From the NCBI GenBank assembly GCA_946699065.1, contig CAMPDV010000009.1, positions 248,001 to 312,000 of the forward strand: a stretch of 64,000 nt of DNA. The letters run 5' to 3'. Source of the stretch: Loxodes magnus. Taxonomy: Eukaryota > Ciliophora > Karyorelictea > Loxodida > Loxodidae. How positions within the stretch are numbered: the stretch's first letter is position 1; every line of letters starts with the position of its first letter. The notes beneath the pieces were generated by a model. It did no database searches and was not told the origin of the DNA. It saw only the letters and a program-made list of their open reading frames with translations. Shown one piece after another: positions 48,446 through 61,209 of the stretch. The translations under genes and the position numbers were made by a program.

Positions 48446-49669
48446 ATGGAGGATGAAATTACCTACATGAAAACTCCTTACTTTTTTGAAGTTGAAAGTC
48501 CTAAATTAAAAAAGGAGTTTCAAGAATTTTATGATAAAGTGATGAGTCCAGTATAAAGTAGCTATGAAGATCTTGATTCTTTATGTTCTCAACTAAAATA
48601 GATAATTTAGGCTGTTGTAGACCGAACTTATTTTGCTCTTGATGGAAAGTTTAAATGTAGAATTGAGCGAGCTTTGAAAAATTTAGCAAAACTAAAAAAT
48701 CGAGTTAGTAAAATAGATGAAGTAATGGAAAAAGATCCTATAATTTATAAGCTATAAGATGAGGTAGACGGGTATCTGAAGCAAATTGATGTTTTAACTA
48801 AAAACGAAGCATCACTATAAGATCAGAAAACTTAGTATGAAAATAAATGCGATGAATTGAAGTAAAGCATCTAAGAATAGAACTTGCTGATTAAATCACT
48901 TAAAAAAGAAAATCTAAAGATTAAGTTTTTTACCTACGAAATTTCTCGCAAATTATGTTAAACCTAACCTCAATTTAAATAATAAGAAATTACTTATACA
49001 TCTCTACCTAAAATTCCTACTGATGTTATAAAATTAAGAGGTATAATTAGCAACTGCAAGAAGAAAAATAGCAAAATTCTTAGTTCTTAGTCAAAATTCA
49101 TTTTTGTAAATAGAAAAAATGAAGAGATATTTTAGAATTGCTTCAAGATTGCTTAATAGGAGTTGCTTAAAACTTAAAGAACTGTTAGATCTAAGAAAGG
49201 TCTTTTTGGAAGTCTGTATTTTGAGTTATTAAATAGTAGAAAAAGAGAAGAAATGAAATTAAAATAGTTTACTTAAATTTCGTCTCCTACTGGATACTTT
49301 TCTCCTTAAATCTCTAGAACGCCTAAGTAATCTTTCTTCGACACTTTTCATAATAATAATTTAAGTTTAAGAGACGACTAAAGAAGGTAGCAACTAATAA
49401 ACCTGGATGTTTCGTTTGAAGAGTTCAAGAAATTTACGCCCTTTTAAGTCCTAGGCTTAATAAGTCTGAGACCTGATGTTATAAACGCATTACATTAGTA
49501 CTTATTTCCAAATAATTTCTTAGTAAAATAATCTCCCCCTTTATAGGTAAAAGTAAAGGTTTCTAAAGAAAAATTGATGCATGAATATAAATAGTTTAAA
49601 CAGTTCCAAGGTAGTTTTGAGAAATATGATTAGTTTAATCCAAGCACAAGAGTCAATACAGTCTCATGA
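48446..49669 (+). CDS. Coiled-coil protein of unknown function
   Basis: 407 aa, no intron, TGA stop. Residues ~60-190 are a near-continuous coiled coil (for example RALKNLAKLKNRVSKIDEVM and NKCDELKQSIQEQNLLIKSL). A basic middle part, a Ser/Thr/Pro stretch (SSPTGYFSPQISRTPKQ) with possible proline-directed phosphorylation sites, and a short C-terminal domain follow. No enzyme motif or membrane segment is seen. It is likely structural or scaffolding, by style only. Confidence 0.75.
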
Positions 49670-50040
49670 ATAATAATGTATTATTTAATATCTAAATTAA
49701 TAGATCTACTATCTATATACATGGCTAACATATAAAGTTATCCATGGTAAGTAAATTATTAACTATTTAATACTTCTATATAGTCAGAAAATTTTTATTT
49801 TATCCATTAGATTTCATATCTTTTTGGTGAATTTCCTAACTTCTTATTCGATCAGTAGTAATAAATTTGATAGCCTAAATATTTAAATGATTATAATATG
49901 CTGCAAGACTTAAGTATAATTAGTATGATTATAAAGATATTCCCCTAGTAATATATTAACAGTAAGTGCTTAATGAAGGGTGATATAATAGTGAATAAAG
50001 GTTTGATGAGTTATAACTTTTTTGATTTAAATTGATTAAA
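49670..50040. other. Spacer, or Kelch gene C-terminal extension
   Basis: 371 bp between convergent genes. If TAA at 50041 is Gln, the first 189 nt (to the TGA at 49852) would be coding. Confidence 0.4.
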
Positions 50041-50895
50041 TTAAATAACATCAAGCCACTTGCCCATCTTGATATCATACATAAATAAATTGTTATCGCA
50101 GTCAAACATGTATACGTTATCAGACTTTGAAACAGGATTGAACCACATGCTTTTCTTAGAGCTTCCTTCAAACTTTTGTCCATGTTTCATAACTTATTTT
50201 TCATCAAAGATAGCAGTTGAATTAAACTTATCGATATTATCGAATAATACAATGATCTAGTCGTTCAAATTGCTTGCATATACATTATGCATTGCACAAG
50301 GCAAGCTTACCTTAGATCTTATTCATGTTCCTAATGAACTATCAAAATGCTGTATAGAATCAAACATTATACTTTCTACTTATCCTCCAAATATATATAA
50401 GTCTGTTTTAAGGTAACTTGAAGCATGTAACTAAACTCCATGAGTTAATTCTGGAAGATCAGAAAAAGTCATCGTCTTACTATTAAAAACTTCAACATTA
50501 GAAATTGTTTTTCGAAGCTTATAATCTCATCCACCAGTAATGATAAGGTTATTATGCGCATCTAGAACCATTCTATGCCAAGCTCTATTAAGCTTCATCT
50601 TAAGCTCTTTAACATCGTTAAGAACATAATCTATAAAAGAGAATCTATTTTAATAGCTGTTTTTCCCTCCACTTGCAATGATTATATGATCATTAATACC
50701 CTAAATAAATGTATAATCCTGATCTATGGGAATAGTGTCCACATGATGACAAGTGAATGAATTGTTTTTAAACTTGTACTAGTAAACTTAATTACTGTTA
50801 TGCTAAATTGTTATATAGACATCTTCACGTTGAGTCATCATCGAAGTATCGTTAAAAGAATAGTTATCTTACTAATGACTTTAGCAGCACCCCAT
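50041..50895 (-). CDS. Kelch-repeat protein with N-terminal MGCC acylation motif
   Basis: 284 aa. The N-terminus MGCCQS fits N-myristoylation at Gly2 plus palmitoylation at Cys3/4, so the protein is probably membrane anchored. The rest has kelch-like beta blades, each with a Gly-Gly pair and a Trp/Tyr partner: IIIASGGKN, NNLIITGGWDY and DLYIFGGQVE, with spacing near 50 residues and a last blade FMYDIKMGKWLDV. TGA encodes Trp in GGW and GTW. After the last blade there is no TGA for 63 codons of hydrophobic, random-looking sequence; I ended the CDS at TAA 50041..50043, with the in-frame TGA at 49852 as the alternative. The binding partner is unknown. Confidence 0.8.
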
Positions 50896-51180
50896 TATTT
50901 CAACTAGAAAATAAAAAGAGCAAAAATAATTTCATATAATGAATATTCAACAACTACTTGCCTAGATTTCTTTAATCTAATTAAAATATCTCATTACTTT
51001 ATTGCTATGCTTAGTCAGTCTGCTTTATACTTATAAAGGAGTATATTTTACTACTTATTTCAATACTAGTTAGTTGGAGTTTATATGATAGATTAAATCT
51101 AAGTGTTGGTATCTGAAAGAAAATTTCTGAACTTTACTTTAAGTTAAATATAAAAATCATTATACGCAATTAATTAGCCT

Positions 51181-52035
51181 TCAAGTTGACACATTAGGAC
51201 CAGAGACTTCTATTTTATAGTTTATTTGCTCTTCCTCAAATTCCCCTATTTCTCACTTTTCTAGCTAAGGCATGAAGCAGGCTGACTTTCCTACATAAAT
51301 TAATGCCAATATTAGAGCTAGGGAACTAAAGCTGCATATACTAATCAAAGAAATAAGCAAAATGTTGTTTTTTTGCTTCTGATGAAGGTATGATTCTACC
51401 ATAATGTAAATTACTATTTATAAAAGGCCAAGAGTCATAAGTAAAATAGGCATTAGTATACATGACTTATTACATTCACGTCATGCTACATATGGTTTGA
51501 ATTTGCTAGTAATCTTCAATTACATTTTGTAATTATAATGACAAAGCTCACACTAAATGCTCTTTAAATCTTCCTTCAGTTTTTTAAGGTTTTTTTCGTT
51601 TTGTCAATTTTAATTTTTTGAAAGGATTCAGTTTTTTAAGCAAGTATCATGTATATATTTCACACTTCCTGAGCATTTACAAGGTGAAATCAAAGAGCCT
51701 AATTAGATATCAATATTTTCTGTATTTCTCCTTTCAAAGCAAATTCTGCACATATTTCCAAAACTTGACTAATTACTGATTCTATCAATGAAAGGTTTCC
51801 TCTCAGGATCTATCAATTTACCCTCTGTATTCGTTTCCTCAACCTTCTCTTCAGACTACAAGTTAACAGAGTTATCAGGAACATAACTTATTCTAGAACT
51901 AGTGTTATCATCGTGAGATTTATTCTATGGCTGAAGAGTTAAATTATTATAGTCTTACGATTATTCAACACTCAGTGGAACAATTTTCCTAGAATTTGAT
52001 AGCTTTACCTTTTTAACTGGTATTTCATTTTCCAT
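51181..52035 (-). CDS. MARCH-type (RING-CH) membrane E3 ubiquitin ligase
   Basis: 284 aa. An N-terminal ~90-residue disordered region precedes a RING-CH/RINGv domain with the C4HC3 ligand order: MCRICFE, SPCKCSG, IHDTCLKNW and CELCHYNYK. Two transmembrane helices follow (CILMPILLMTLGLLQIVIYI and ILLISLISICSFSSLALILA) with a short acidic tail. This is the usual MARCH layout; these enzymes ubiquitinate membrane proteins during endosomal sorting. TGA encodes the zinc-adjacent Trp in KNW and others, and the gene stops on TGA after NVST. No intron. Confidence 0.93.
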
Positions 52036-53052
52036 TTAGAAATTTTCTATCAAGCAACTCTTTTCAATAATTATATTAAACTTTTAAGCAATACCAAGCA
52101 AAACGCTATCAAGCAAGATATGGATCTAATTGAAGGTTAAAGCATTAATATTTAACAAGAGTAATGTATTATATATCCATTCAAAGGATGACAGTAATAG
52201 ATTAATACTAAAATTGAATAATATTATTAATAACTAAAGGTAGCCATTATTTGTTCTTTAGATTTTAAAATATGCTTGTAAGACTTTAATTATCTAAATG
52301 TCTTAATCAGCTAATATGTAAAACTCCTTAATATTCTTACCAATAAAGCTCTTTCTGTTTTGATTATAAACATATCTATAATATTAGCAACTCTCTTTAT
52401 ATTCTATCCGGTAAATTTGTTTTTATTATAGAGTCAAAAAAAGCAACTATTGAGGGAAGGAAATTACTACCTCTCTTTAATCATATCATATCAATGTATT
52501 ATAATGAAATATAAACATTTTCTGTAAGCATTGATTTAACTTTAGCTCTATAAATATATTTTAAGCTATAAAATATTATACTTTCATTCTTTATTCTGTT
52601 ACTAAACTAACAGGATGATATATTTATTCTATAATATGCTATATCAATTGACATTCATTAATTACCCTTAGAAATGGTATTCATCTTTCAATTTATATTA
52701 TCACTGTATTTATAATCTAGCTCATTGATTTGAAGAAGCTAGAGGAATAATTTATGGGATAATTATTTAATGATAAAACCTTATTAGTTCAGTGTCATAG
52801 ATACTGAGGATATTATATATTATCACCAATTCCTTTTAAAAGATTAATTATACCTTTAAAGAAGCATTTATTTACTATTTTCTTTGCTAGTCATGTAATT
52901 ATTCGCTAAATATCTGTAAGATACTGCTTTTTTATTTTTTTCATTATTCTATATTATCTAAAAAACGTTATTTCAAATCCTAAATATCTGCACCTGAAGC
53001 TAATTAATTCATAAAGGTAGTTAGTTTTAATTAATTTTATAAATTTAGTTAT
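52036..53052. other. Intergenic
   Basis: 1 kb between tandem minus-strand genes; nothing recognised. Confidence 0.5.
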
Positions 53053-54726
53053 TCAGGTATTCGGTTTTTTCCCTTTGCTATAATCTTGTACAACTGAATG
53101 GAAACTTTCATTTTCTTCGGCTTTTAGTTATTCTACGATATCCATTCGCTTTTATGCATCAAAGCAATTATTTTGAAATTAATTCCTCTTGGCTGAAGGA
53201 AGACTCATCAAATATTCTTTAGACTCCAGAAATTTAACAATCCAAGCATCTTGTTTTTAGCCATCTTTTTATCCAATCTGTTCTTGAAGCTAAATTTACT
53301 CAACTAGCTTTATAAATTGTTAAAATAGATCTTAATTCAGCGATATGTATTCCTTCTCCTAATTCTACTTCTTTTACTGCATTTTCTGGCCTAATTTTCA
53401 TTTTCATTTATTACTGAATACTTTTTCATCTCCCTCCTTGTATTTTTCCAACTATGCATTCAAACATTTAGTCAGTATAGTTATAGCTGCTCTTTTAAGT
53501 ATTCAGAATATGATTCCAAACACTATTGAAAAGCCTATTAGTAGTCATATTCCTGAAGTATGATATAGATCTCTGGCTTGATAATTCAAATCACATTTTT
53601 TGTTAAAATTTAGAATATCTTCCCTCCTTAAAGTGCCAAATGAGTCAAGAAGCTAAATCCAGTAATTAGTGTCTTAAATGAAATCCTCAGGAACGTTTTT
53701 ACTAAACAAGAACACATGATAAAATCACTAAAATATCTATTCCCCTGATGCAACTTCTAAGCAATGCTGAGAAATTACTCAATCTGCAACTGCATTTTCT
53801 AGAGCAATTGCTTGAATTTCCCCATCTAGCAGTAGGTTGACGTATTACTGTATAACGAAATTACAAGAGCAAGTTTAAAGCTAGTAGGCTCAATTGAGAC
53901 TAATTACAGGTTGCTATATTCCGTTCTAAGTTACTATAAATAGACAGGAAAAGAAGCTATTTTAGCTCCAGCCTCATTAGCCTCTTAAAAATTAAGGAAT
54001 TGAGCTAAATAAAATCTTACGTTTAACTCTATAATTAGTCATTTCTGAAACTACTTAAGCAGTATAAGAAGCTATTACAGCTAAAACTAAAAAGAAGTGA
54101 GCAAACTAAACTATCTAACTGGTAAATTTTTTAAGTACTTTGTCAGTACAAAGGAAAAATGTTTAGCTTGAGTTCCACAAAGAATCACTAAAAGCTTAGC
54201 AGTTAATCTTATTGCTTTTAACTCAAAGTTCAGTTTCAAAAATCCAAATAAAAACTCCGTTTGCAATGTGAATTAAAACAAGTAAAATCCAAAGCAGAGG
54301 TTCAAAAACGACAAAGACTCGAGTATACAAAGAGCTTTTAAATGTTCGGCTAATAATTTTAATCCCTGAATGATAAATAGGTAATGAGTGATTAAAATGT
54401 AATAGTTATTGATAATTAAAAATAACTTCAGGCATGATATTAATTTCTCCTCTAGATAGCTTTATAAGTAATTCATCAGAGTTTAAACAATAAAAGTTTC
54501 ATTAATCAGGTAAAAGACCCATCTATAAAATTATGTTCCTCAGAATATCCAAACTATACCCACTTCATTTCAGTTACTCGCTTTTACTTAAAGGCTATTA
54601 ATCAAAGTCTAAAGGCTCACAATTCTAGTAGGGAATATTGGGACTTATTCCAATCCTGTAAATTTCCTAAGAATTTTTTACAAAGATGAGCAAATTTCAT
54701 ATGATAATTAAAATGCCTAATTTCAT
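53053..54726 (-). CDS. Ionotropic glutamate receptor-like channel
   Basis: 557 aa, no intron. A signal peptide (KLGILIIIWNLLIFV) is followed by an S1-like lobe of the ligand-binding domain (IPYQNCEPLDF, then WSGYSLDILRNIILQMGL). M1 is FEPLLWILLVLIHIANGVFI. A pore-loop region (SDSLWNSSQTFFLC) precedes M3 FAHFFLVLAVIASYTAQVVS, which retains the gating-helix pattern SYTA. S2 then ends in M4, GIWLLIGFSIVFGIIFWIL, and a cytosolic Q-rich tail. There is no large amino-terminal domain, as in plant-independent minimal iGluRs. The ligand residues are too diverged to name the agonist. TGA supplies many Trp; the stop is TGA after KKPNT. Confidence 0.83.
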
Positions 54727-56586
54727 TCAAAATTTACATTTTCAAAAGGTAAATCAAATATTTGATTACTACCTTTATTTCAATAAACACTTCTATTTCC
54801 TTCTTATATCAATTTAATCTTATACCATATCACTTAAATCATAAAATCACAATTTTCAGTCTAAGAAAAGCTTAGACTGTTTAGTAAACTTTGAGTATAT
54901 TGGTTAATGTTAATAACACTCATGATGTATATAGAACTTATATCAATTTTATTAGCTTTCTTATATCTTTACTTGATATTAATATATCATGCAATATTAC
55001 AAACTTGAGATTAAGATAGTATTTATATAGTGTATTTTCTTTAATTCTTCCTTATTTAAATCTAAAGGAAATTACTTGACCACTTTTCAGGTTTATTTAA
55101 GCTTTAATTTAGGTAGGAGAATAGAGGAGCAAATATGGATAAATAGAAACGCAAAATGATGGGATGAGGAAATGATTCCATTTAGTATTAACGATCCCTA
55201 TTTTTGCCGACAAATTTTGATGTAAGTTTGATGAAAGATACCAGTATCGCGAGATGTTATAGAAATGCTTCTAAAACATCATAGTTCTTTATAATAGTTA
55301 GTTATCTTAACTATGAATTAGAAAGCTTTGTTAGCTATTTTATCCTTAAGATTATCTACTAAACTTTTTTAATTTTTATTATTTAAAGCTTTAAGCTAAA
55401 TACATTGAATACTTTCAATTGGCTTTCGCTAATTAAAACAAACGCGAGAAAGACAATTTTTATAACAACCAAATTTAGGTTTCTGGACTTGGCCTTTATT
55501 TATAAATCTAGTACTAAAATATAAGCAATACAATTTCAAATAAGTGAAGCAATAATTTCATAGTTATCTAAATTTATAAGTAGTTGTCAAAGAGCTATTA
55601 GCATTGTTGTTCTTCGTAAGAAATTTACAAAACAAATACAAGAATGCAAAACTATTAATCTTCATTAATTCAATTCTTTATTAATCTAAACTTATCAACT
55701 AAATTTACTAAGTTGGAGCTTAATAATAAGTTGAGCTAAATAAATAAAGATCTGAAATTTATGGTTGTGAGATTTGGGTTAAAAGTTTCCTTATTAAAAT
55801 TTAGATTTAGATAGACTAACCGAAATTGCAAAAAGAAAATCTCACTAAATAATTTTCATAACTATATCAAAACTCAAAGAACTTAGAGATAACTTAAGTT
55901 TCCTTTTTCACTTGAACTTAGATTATTTAGCTAAAGTTACATAAAAAACGAGTATCAAATGAGATTTGAATAATTTCCTTGATATAAAATAGATAATAAC
56001 TTATTCAAATTTGACAAAATCAAATTTCTTACCAAGATATGTTATAAGCACAGTAGTATTAATAAAATAATCGGATCTCAAAATGTTATAAAGGAATACT
56101 GAATATATAAGAAGTTTTATCAAGGTTATTTAGATTTAAGGCTATAAATTATTTACATAATTTTGTGCCATTATCTCTTATTTATATAATAATTTAGCAA
56201 AAATGATATATATTCTTCTAATCAAAATCGTATTTTTAAAAGTTAATACTACTACTAGATTTTTAATTCTAACCGAAACATTTTAGATATTTATTTAAGC
56301 TATTGAACTATTACTCACTTATATGGAATTTAAATTTCGATTACATTCTTAAATTACCTTGTAGAAATTTATCATATATGAAATGCTATTTTGCTTTGGA
56401 CTGAAGCAGTTTTTCATAGTTTATAGTATAATTTTTGATACTAAATATTTCAATTTTTTAATCCCATGTAATCTTATTATCTTTTAGATAAATATTAAAT
56501 CGTTATATGTGCTTAACTAGACCATTTGACTTTTATATTCTAATCATTTTAAAAAATTGAGTTTAAAGCTTCAATTATTAAGAAGC
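54727..56586. other. Long gene-free region
   Basis: 1.86 kb upstream of the channel gene and downstream of dynamin. The dynamin frame stays open for about 120 codons into it without TGA, but the translation is not protein-like. Confidence 0.45.
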
Positions 56587-59254
56587 TAAATTAAAGAATT
56601 ATGTTTATCAATTGTCGCCAAATAAACTTGTGTTTGTCTTTGTTTTAGGTCGTTTTCCTTCATTTTTAGCAAAGTTTCTTACTCCTTCAGCTTGTTTATC
56701 TTCTTCTTGCTTTTCTATTTTTTCTTGAGTTATTTATTCAAACTAGTTTTTACTATCCTATTTTTGTACAACTTATTTTTAAATTAGTGGCTAATTTTGT
56801 TGTTGCTATTAAACAGGAGGCTGCACTTTTTGCACTTCAACTGCTTACATTTCAGGAATTTTAGAATCGACTTAAATTTTTTCTTTGGCTTTAACTTGTG
56901 GCTAGATCTATTAATCAGGCTATTCTTCTTTTAAAATAGCTTTCTTAATTTTTTCCTCTTTTAGCTTTTATTATTATCTCTGCATAAATACCTACCTTCA
57001 TTTCTTCATGCTTCTCCATTTACTCTATTAGTTACTCTTATTATGGTGCAAGACTGTATTAATAACTTACTCAGGCTCTCTTCTAATGATTTTTTGAGCT
57101 TCTTTCAAAGTCTTTTAAGTTTTCTAAAGTGCATCTCTTTCTCTCGTAACGTTTTCTGGCTCTCCCATCATAGAAATGAGTTCTTTAGAGTTTATTTATT
57201 TATAAAGCTCAAATTAGATGCTTTCTATAACTGCTCTAACCAAGAAGGTACCAATCATTTTAGGAATGGTGTCTCTAACATTTCTAACGACTAACTTATA
57301 ATAAGATTCTATTCTTTCCCTGATTTCTTCTGCAAATACTGAACCTCCAGATTTACCTTCTCCTTTTCCTTTCTATAATAACAAAAAGTTACAGGTACAA
57401 TATCTGTTCTTCTTTCCAAGTAGGAAGAATCATTAGTAAATAAATAGTTTTCTTCAGAGTCAATAATTGATAGACAAATCCTTAAGCAATTCTCTTTCTC
57501 CTTATTGAAGACTGAAGAAACTACAAAACTAACTTCTGGAGCCATTGTAGGAAATCTATAGAAAATCCTTTCCGATATTTTTTAGGCAAGATTTTCCATA
57601 AATAAATGAACTTCTTGCACACATTCCTCTACAGGCTCTCTTAATTGTTCTAGTTTTGGTTGAATTAAGAAAGAAAAAACATCGACTGAGGGAAAGCCAG
57701 GAATACTGTCTCCTTGGTGATATTGAATTGCGTCTTAAATATCTTACTCAGTGTAATCTAAAGTTGCTTTAAACGTGGAAGTAGAAAATTTATTTAAAAG
57801 ATTGAAAAACATCTGTTTTATATAAGAACCTCCTTTGAGTCCTTTGGTGATATGAGAAGAAGTTCTCCTTTTATCAAATCTTCCTCTAATGAGATTTTTA
57901 AAGATTTCACAGAAATCTGTGATCATAGCAAAAAGCATTTAGATTTTCTCATGATCCTATGAAGGAAGTGGTGTGCCTAGCTCTTTTAATCTTTCATTAC
58001 AGTATTTCTATTTTAGTATAACTTCATGCATAATTTCTGGTAATATGTTTTTGATGTGGCTGTATAATATTTTTGTTAGTCTTTAGCTTAGAACATCAGT
58101 GCCAAGATATCCATTAGGCATCATTGAGTAAACTGGATGCTTGGCGAAGAAATTTTTTTCTTCCTTTAAAGCTTCTTTGACTTTAACATTATTCTTAATA
58201 TCTTACTATGATCTTAGCTTTACACCTACATATCCTAGTGCTAAAGGAATTTCCTCATTTTGTAGGATGTTTTTTGCACTTGTACCTTTATCCATAATAT
58301 CTATCTTCGTTAGAACTCCTAGAGTTCTCTAGCCTGACTTATCAACATTTCTTGCAAGTTAAAGTCCTTCAGAAGTTGATAAATCTTAGTTTGCTGCTAT
58401 TACGCACAGAATTATAGTTCTGGGGTCTTGGATGTATTTTAAGCACATGTTTCTAGTAATTTCCTCTATGTTTTCAGGTTGATCAGATCCCTTTATAGGA
58501 ATACGTGTGATTCCTGGTAGATCAATAAGGGTTAAATCAGGGCAAGATGGACTATAAATATGCAAGATAATAGGATTATCTACTATTCCCTTATTTTTTC
58601 CAGCAACATCTTCAGTCAGTTTCTCAATTGTTCGCTTTACTTCCTGAAAATCGGTAAACTTTGATTAGGGTAAGTCTTCAAATTTAGCCCAAGGTTAAGC
58701 ACTCTTATCCTGCAAATGAATAAGACGAAGTTCTAAAGGTCTTCTAGTACAAACTCCTTCACCTCTAGGTAGAAAATCAAGACCAACTATCGATTCCATG
58801 ACAGAAGATTTACCACTAGATTAAGTTCCTAGTGTAGCTATTCTAGGTAGAGTAATATATTTTTAAAGTCCACAATCTCTTAAATCATCTACTAAAGATA
58901 TTAAAGAGCGAAGATTATCAAATAAAGTTCCTTGATCTTCTTCCATTTAAAGTACTTTATTAAATGTAGAAGCTTTATATTCCTATTTGTTAAATTAAAG
59001 CATATGTTTCTGTCACCCTAGAGAATCTATTACTTATAAATTGCTTTTAAAATCAGCTGATCTACTAGCTCGTAAATCTTCCGGTGAAAATTAAATATTA
59101 TTTAAATATTTAACTTAAAAGCTTCTTTCATCTTCTTTTTTAAGTACTTTTGACATATAAAAAGCAAATGAACTATTGATATTTAAGATTTCTTGACTGC
59201 TTCAACAGGTAACTAATTTAATTTAACTTCCTTAAATCTTTTAATATTTGACAT
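56587..59254 (-). CDS. Dynamin-family GTPase
   Basis: About 865 aa from five exons; introns at 59197..59213 (17 nt), 57373..57392 (20 nt), 57054..57070 (17 nt) and 56980..56995 (16 nt). After an ~95-residue N-terminal extension comes the GTPase domain: P-loop GTQSSGKSS, GVCTRRP with the switch Thr, LIDLPGI and TKID. The middle domain/stalk follows, and the GED includes [20 protein letters not shown] and [14 protein letters not shown]. There is no PH domain; the tail is a long Q/K/E-rich coil. It severs or remodels membranes (endocytosis or organelle division). An internal ATG at 58946 is a weaker start because the upstream frame reads well. No TGA ends the tail; TAG at 56587 is my best stop, and a TGA at 56609 in another frame is an alternative if one more intron exists. 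Confidence 0.88.
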
Positions 59255-59389
59255 TATTCAATCTTGTTGTTCACTACATATAAGAATTTATAATCATCTT
59301 ATTATATCTTGATATATAGTAAAAATGGATCTAAGTATGTAGTAAAAGGTCTTAATTAAACATATTTGCTGAAAGATAAAATTAAAATG

Positions 59390-61209
59390 TCATTTTCTGC
59401 TCGATAGTTTGAAAGTAGAAGTAGTCTTAAGTTTCTTTTCATATTCCTGCATAGAAATTTACTTTTTGCTATTTTTTAGTTTCAGACATGTACCTCTAAA
59501 TATTATAATCTCCAAATAAAGCCAGTAGCACTGTTCTCTCATCTACTTAATATTTAATACCATAGTTTTAAATGGTAAATTCCTAGTTTATCCTTTTCAT
59601 TTCCAGTTCCTTCAGCTCTGTTATATTTTTCTTAATTTCTGCTAGTTTGTTATTTATTCACTTTAACTCTTGTGAGTATTTAGTATCCTATTAACTATTT
59701 TGAGTCTCTTTAAAATCAACTCTAGATTCGAAAATTAGCTCATTTTGTTAAGGCTCAAATACCACATAAGCTTGCTTTGTATAAAAATCAATTTTGACAG
59801 TAGGAATCATGATTTTAGAAGTTTTGCATTACTAGCCTATTTTTCTTCATAACTTAGCTAGATTTTACTACTATTTATCTTTTTCAGTAGTAGATACACT
59901 CTAAGAAATCTCTTCCTTAATTTCTTATTACCTTTTCAATAAATGATCTATCTGTAAATTACTTTAAGCAATCTAAATTATTACTTACTTTTATCAAAAA
60001 TTGTTTACCTTCGTCATCTAAAAATGAAGGAAAGCTACTCATCTAAATAGATTCATTAAGTTTTAATATTTATTTTATAATTCAACTAATTCCTTCCTTT
60101 CTAACATCATTTCCTTCTTTAAGTATAGCCTATAAATGAATCACCTACTCAGCTGTAACGAAGCCTATTTAGCTTTTTATGTTTTCAATTTAATCTTCAT
60201 AATTCTTTACAACTCCCTTATTTTTACCTCTCAACTCTGTAAAATGATTTTTATCTTAAGTTATTTTTAGTAAATCTTTATTTATTTTGATTCAAGTACT
60301 AAATAAGTCTATTTAATCTTTATCCTCTAAAAAGTTCATTATCTGATCATTTGATAAGTTATTGAAGGAAAATAATTTGTTGCTTGCTTAGATTTTTCTA
60401 ATTTTAATGTCCACTTCTTTTCAGCATGGCTATGTACAGAATTCCATTAAAGCTTATTCCAATTTTTTTTTGCTATTATCTATTTCGTTTATGTAGTTTT
60501 ATAAAGAGGAATTTTAACCTCTGCAGAAATTTAGTTTTTCTTTCATTACTTTAAGTTTTTCCTATAGCTCTAGTTTTCTATCATAGAGGCTACTTTGAAT
60601 ATAATTATTTGAATTTTCCTTGTTTTAAGGTTTTGTTATCTAATCTGTAAAAACATCTTTATGTCTTAGCTATTCTTATTTGGCCGCTTTGAGTTGGTAA
60701 TTTTTCAAATACATCTAAAATTTATACTTTTCTAATCTATTCTCGTTTAAATAGCTTTCATCCAATAATTACTTAGCAGTTCATTTATTTAAGTCTTCTA
60801 CTTATTTTACATCATCTTCTTCCTAGTTCTTAATGAGAGGTTTAATCTTAGTGGTTACTTTCTTTACATATGAATTTGATTTTTTATGCTTTGCAACTAA
60901 GGATTTTTAGATCCTATGCATAGACTCTGAAGTGTTTGCTCTTTTTAAATCCTGACTTTATTTCTATTACTTCCTTTATTAAGTAGAGTAATTAATCAAA
61001 CTTCTATCCGTAGTTTGAGTTTAAAAGCTTTCAGTTAAGAAATAATCAGCTTAACTCTAGTCTAGATTTTATCCTTATCTATAAGTTCTAATTTCCTTCT
61101 ACTTATTGATTTAGTACTATCTATTATATGGTAGCAGCTTTAGATTCTTAATATTTTCATATATGTTTACTTATCTATTCATATTGGCATATACTGGTGT
61201 TGTCTGCAT
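59390..61209 (-). CDS. Coiled-coil protein of unknown function
   Basis: 595 aa from three exons; introns at 59973..59988 and 59447..59462 (16 nt each). The N-terminal ~170 residues are Q/S/K rich and disordered. From ~180 on it is mainly coiled coil (DRKLELQEKLKVMKEKLNF and QEIKEEISQSVSTTEKDK), with a possible small folded part around KIMIPTVKIDFYTKQAYVVF. The start ATG at 61209 opens the longest frame. With the last intron removed, the protein ends KLSSRK and TGA; without it a different TGA would end it ten codons earlier. It may be a centriolar or ciliary coiled coil, but nothing proves that. Confidence 0.77.

Noticed and set aside
57043-58332. Plus-strand ORFs across the dynamin gene, and other short standard-code ORFs in the window
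   Set aside because: Shadows or fragments created by reading TAA/TAG as stops.
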